Assembly (NCBI GenBank): GCA_910586285.1
Contig: CAJUGR010000090.1
Span: 1-7,579 of the forward strand
Length of the DNA stretch: 7,579 nucleotides
Source of the DNA: an uncultured Erysipelotrichaceae bacterium
Lineage (GTDB): Bacteria; Bacillota_I; Bacilli_A; Erysipelotrichales; Erysipelotrichaceae
Reading direction: 5' to 3'
This document shows positions 6,101 through 7,579 of this stretch, piece by piece (position 1 is the first letter of the stretch; the number at the start of each line of letters is the position of its first letter). The notes beneath the pieces are model-generated. The model ran no database searches, was not told the origin of the DNA, and worked only from the letters and a program-made list of their open reading frames with translations. Position numbers and translations under genes: made by a program.

Positions 6101-7558
6101 GATTTGAACTTTTCCGGTGACTATCAACCCTCTGCCCATGCATATACCAAAGAGGTGTTCGGAGAAGATCATGTATTCCGTGCCGGAACGATCGGTACTG
6201 TAGCCGAACAAACGGCGTTTGGTTATGTTAAAGGTTTTGAAGAGGAGATGGGTTTGGAAGGAACGATGCGGCGAGCGCAGGAACTGCGTTTGGCCAAAGC
6301 GTGTGAAGGGGTAAAACGAACGACCGGACAACATCCCGGCGGCATCATTGTCGTACCGCTGGATTTGGATGTCCATGACTTTACGCCGGTACAATATCCG
6401 GCCAACAACCCCTATGCGGAATGGAAAACCACTCATTTTGACTTCCATCAAATTCATGATAATGTCCTAAAATTTGATATTTTGGGGCACGTAGATCCGA
6501 CGGCGATGAAGCTGTTGGAACATTTAAGCGGGATTGATGTGACGACGATACCGATGAATGATCCCAAAACAATGAGCATCTTTTCCGAAATCGATGCCCT
6601 GAACATTGACACGACCAAAAATACGGAAACGACCGGGGCGGCCGGCTTACCGGAATTCGGCACACCGTTTGTACGCGGGATTCTGGAACTGACAAGACCG
6701 ACCACTTTCGATGAATTATTAAAAATATCCGGCTTGAGTCATGGCACCGATGTATGGCTGGGCAATGCGAAGGATTTGATTGACAACGGCACGTGTACGC
6801 TGAAAAGCGTCATCGGTTGTCGTGATGATATCATGGTTTATTTGTTACACAAGGGATTGAAACCGAAACTGGCCTTTACGATTATGGAATCGGTACGAAA
6901 AGGCAAAGGGTTGAAAGCCGAATGGATTCCGGAGATGAAAGCCAACGGTGTGGAAGACTGGTATATTGAATCTTGTGAAAAGATTAAATATATGTTCCCG
7001 AAAGCGCATGCGGTGGCATATGTCATGATGGCCATTCGGATCGCGTGGTTTAAGGTGCATTATCCAATTTATTATTATGCGATGTTCTTTTCGATTCGTT
7101 GTGATGCGTATGATATTGAGACGATGATCAAGGGGGAAAAGGCTATTCGGGAAAAAATGAATGATATCACTCAGCGTTTGAATGATCCGCAGTTGAAGAA
7201 AGATGTATCCAAAAAGGATAAGGATATTTATAATACCTTGGAGCTGGCTTTAGAAATGGTATTGCGCGGTTATCGATTTGCGAATATTGATATCATGCGT
7301 TCGGATGCGACAACCTTCCTGCCTGATCCGCAAGATAAAAATGTTCTCATACCACCGTTTACCAGTATTGACGGTTTGGGGGATTCGGTTGCCGTTTCAG
7401 TGGTGGATGCACGCAAGAAACAGGAATTTATCTCCAAAGAGGATTTACAAGCACGCACAGCCTTGAGTGCCACGTTGGTGAAAAAGATGGAAACGATGCA
7501 TGTTTTGGATGGCATGCAGGATGAGAATCAGATGAGTTTGTTTGCTGATTTGTTTTAA
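3179..7558 (+). CDS. polC: DNA polymerase III alpha subunit, Gram-positive type PolC
   Basis: A 1459-residue replicative polymerase with 3'-5' proofreading, acting at the replication fork; B. subtilis PolC is slightly shorter at about 1437. Domains in order: N-terminal domain; OB fold about 199-300; PHP first part with HVHT (318-321), AVTDH (348-352) and YGVE (382-385); inserted DEDDh exonuclease about 405-575 with DLETTG (413-418), HNADFD (493-498) and HRADYD (554-559); PHP remainder; then the polymerase. The polymerase has GSRGSVGSS (891-899), a zinc-binding pair C919/C922 and C944/C947, catalytic PDIDLNFSG with D973 and D975, a third Asp at D1100 in KFDILGH, and SGLSHGTDVW (1184-1193) in the region linked to anilinouracil inhibitors. 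QMSLF (1451-1455) is the sliding-clamp motif, followed by four residues, ADLF. All exonuclease and polymerase catalytic residues are present. ATG 3179 has GAGG 7 bases upstream and no competing start. The gene appears to have its own promoter. Confidence 0.98.
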   Translation: MELQVIDLVKKTAMDEEAVVHFEGGSFTMTPHYRKASHVLEIALHLPKVLPFKVWDIFSMRLKTITRCELELSITCDDSETELVPLFAYIQHFVSLQPDLHVFSDTMPKWDSGDLVYTVLDAALYDQAVQNKHHLTAFLRQCGFKLDIRIVDEVASEGEVEVPTVHVTITEEEKQYREHMEAKQNQPRRSRKKEKLDQFQFVNIHQIQGEMELVAIKGKIFDVEEREVRSKQKSDQRYLIQNYWIYDESDAMIMKRFRNVKRIKNDETQFHKGDYVIAYGNAVYDEYMREVVFEPQTIKLSDEPQRQDEAKEKRVELHVHTKLSEMDGVCDIEEYIETADRWGMNAIAVTDHMVAQAFPKAQAAVAKINKKRDPDHPFKMIYGVEFNMVDPILQIVRNADDTELEKGTYCVFDLETTGLSSRFDHIIEFGAQLVKDRACIQSLQMFIKPPVPLSEFTKELTGITEEHLKDARPFEECADEILEFIGDSILVAHNADFDYNFLNESLARIHRHPLTNPVVDTLDLARSLQSDRRGYRLGQIARSYGIRYDEEVAHRADYDAEVLAQTYLNMMNDLRHIKTLKDLQAMQDASCFKKVRKKDTIVIAKNMAGLKELFELVTLSHTKYLSYNAKNTNNVVAEPRIPRFEIEKRRLNGNLLIGSSCLNGEVFDMAHTRSEEKLLEVMKFYDYIEIQPLENYRHLVERDSIGSEERLKEILQAMIDAADKCGKPVVATGDCHYVHPEQKQTRDIYISSQAIGGVRHPLYIYNTEKRRSMKAPNQYFYTTQEMLDAFAWTKRAHEFVIENSVKIADRIGTVMPVKDRLYPPDMEGSDQKLREICYRTAHEKYGEQLPDIVEQRLEKELDSIIGHGFYVVYYISHLLVKKSNDDGYLVGSRGSVGSSFVATMSGITEVNPLAPHYVCPKCHYVKFYTDGSVPNGFDLPDIECPNCHEIIRGDGHDIPFETFLGFEGDKVPDIDLNFSGDYQPSAHAYTKEVFGEDHVFRAGTIGTVAEQTAFGYVKGFEEEMGLEGTMRRAQELRLAKACEGVKRTTGQHPGGIIVVPLDLDVHDFTPVQYPANNPYAEWKTTHFDFHQIHDNVLKFDILGHVDPTAMKLLEHLSGIDVTTIPMNDPKTMSIFSEIDALNIDTTKNTETTGAAGLPEFGTPFVRGILELTRPTTFDELLKISGLSHGTDVWLGNAKDLIDNGTCTLKSVIGCRDDIMVYLLHKGLKPKLAFTIMESVRKGKGLKAEWIPEMKANGVEDWYIESCEKIKYMFPKAHAVAYVMMAIRIAWFKVHYPIYYYAMFFSIRCDAYDIETMIKGEKAIREKMNDITQRLNDPQLKKDVSKKDKDIYNTLELALEMVLRGYRFANIDIMRSDATTFLPDPQDKNVLIPPFTSIDGLGDSVAVSVVDARKKQEFISKEDLQARTALSATLVKKMETMHVLDGMQDENQMSLFADLF

Positions 7559-7579
7559 CCGCATGATTTTGAAATAAGG

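Overview
The window most likely comes from a low-to-moderate GC Gram-positive bacterium (Bacillota). The main evidence is a full-length Gram-positive-type replicative DNA polymerase PolC, with the exonuclease inserted in the PHP domain. Strong AGGAG-type ribosome binding sites, AT-rich promoters and a DeoR-type sugar regulator agree with this. The style of the PolC and fructokinase sequences would fit an Erysipelotrichia-like lineage, but that is an impression from memory and not a demonstrated assignment.

Layout: (1) Positions 1-218 hold the 3' end of a sensor histidine kinase on the + strand, cut by the window edge. (2) Positions 260-1192, on the - strand, hold a PfkB-family 1-phosphofructokinase (FruK type), convergent with the kinase tail. 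(3) Positions 1193-1360 form a divergent control region full of TGATT/AATCA half-sites. It includes a 15-bp inverted repeat with one mismatch whose arms lie about 54 bp apart, and promoter-like elements in both directions. (4) Positions 1361-2113, on the + strand, hold a DeoR-family regulator that probably controls the divergent pair. (5) Positions 2211-2945, on the + strand, hold a P-loop kinase of the YggC/FrcK type, probably in the same transcript as the regulator. (6) Positions 2946-3178 hold a likely intrinsic terminator and a separate promoter. (7) Positions 3179-7558 hold polC, ending 21 bases before the window edge.

Working model: the FruR-like regulator senses a sugar phosphate (fructose 1-phosphate by family analogy) and controls both fruK and its own transcript. 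That transcript also carries an uncharacterised YggC-like kinase. No phosphotransferase transporter gene is visible, so the sugar source is not shown here. polC looks transcriptionally separate and is a housekeeping gene. I see no mobile element, CRISPR array, tRNA or rRNA. The window is mostly ordinary. The least explained parts are the regulator-kinase-fruK grouping, its operator architecture, and the leader between the kinase and polC.
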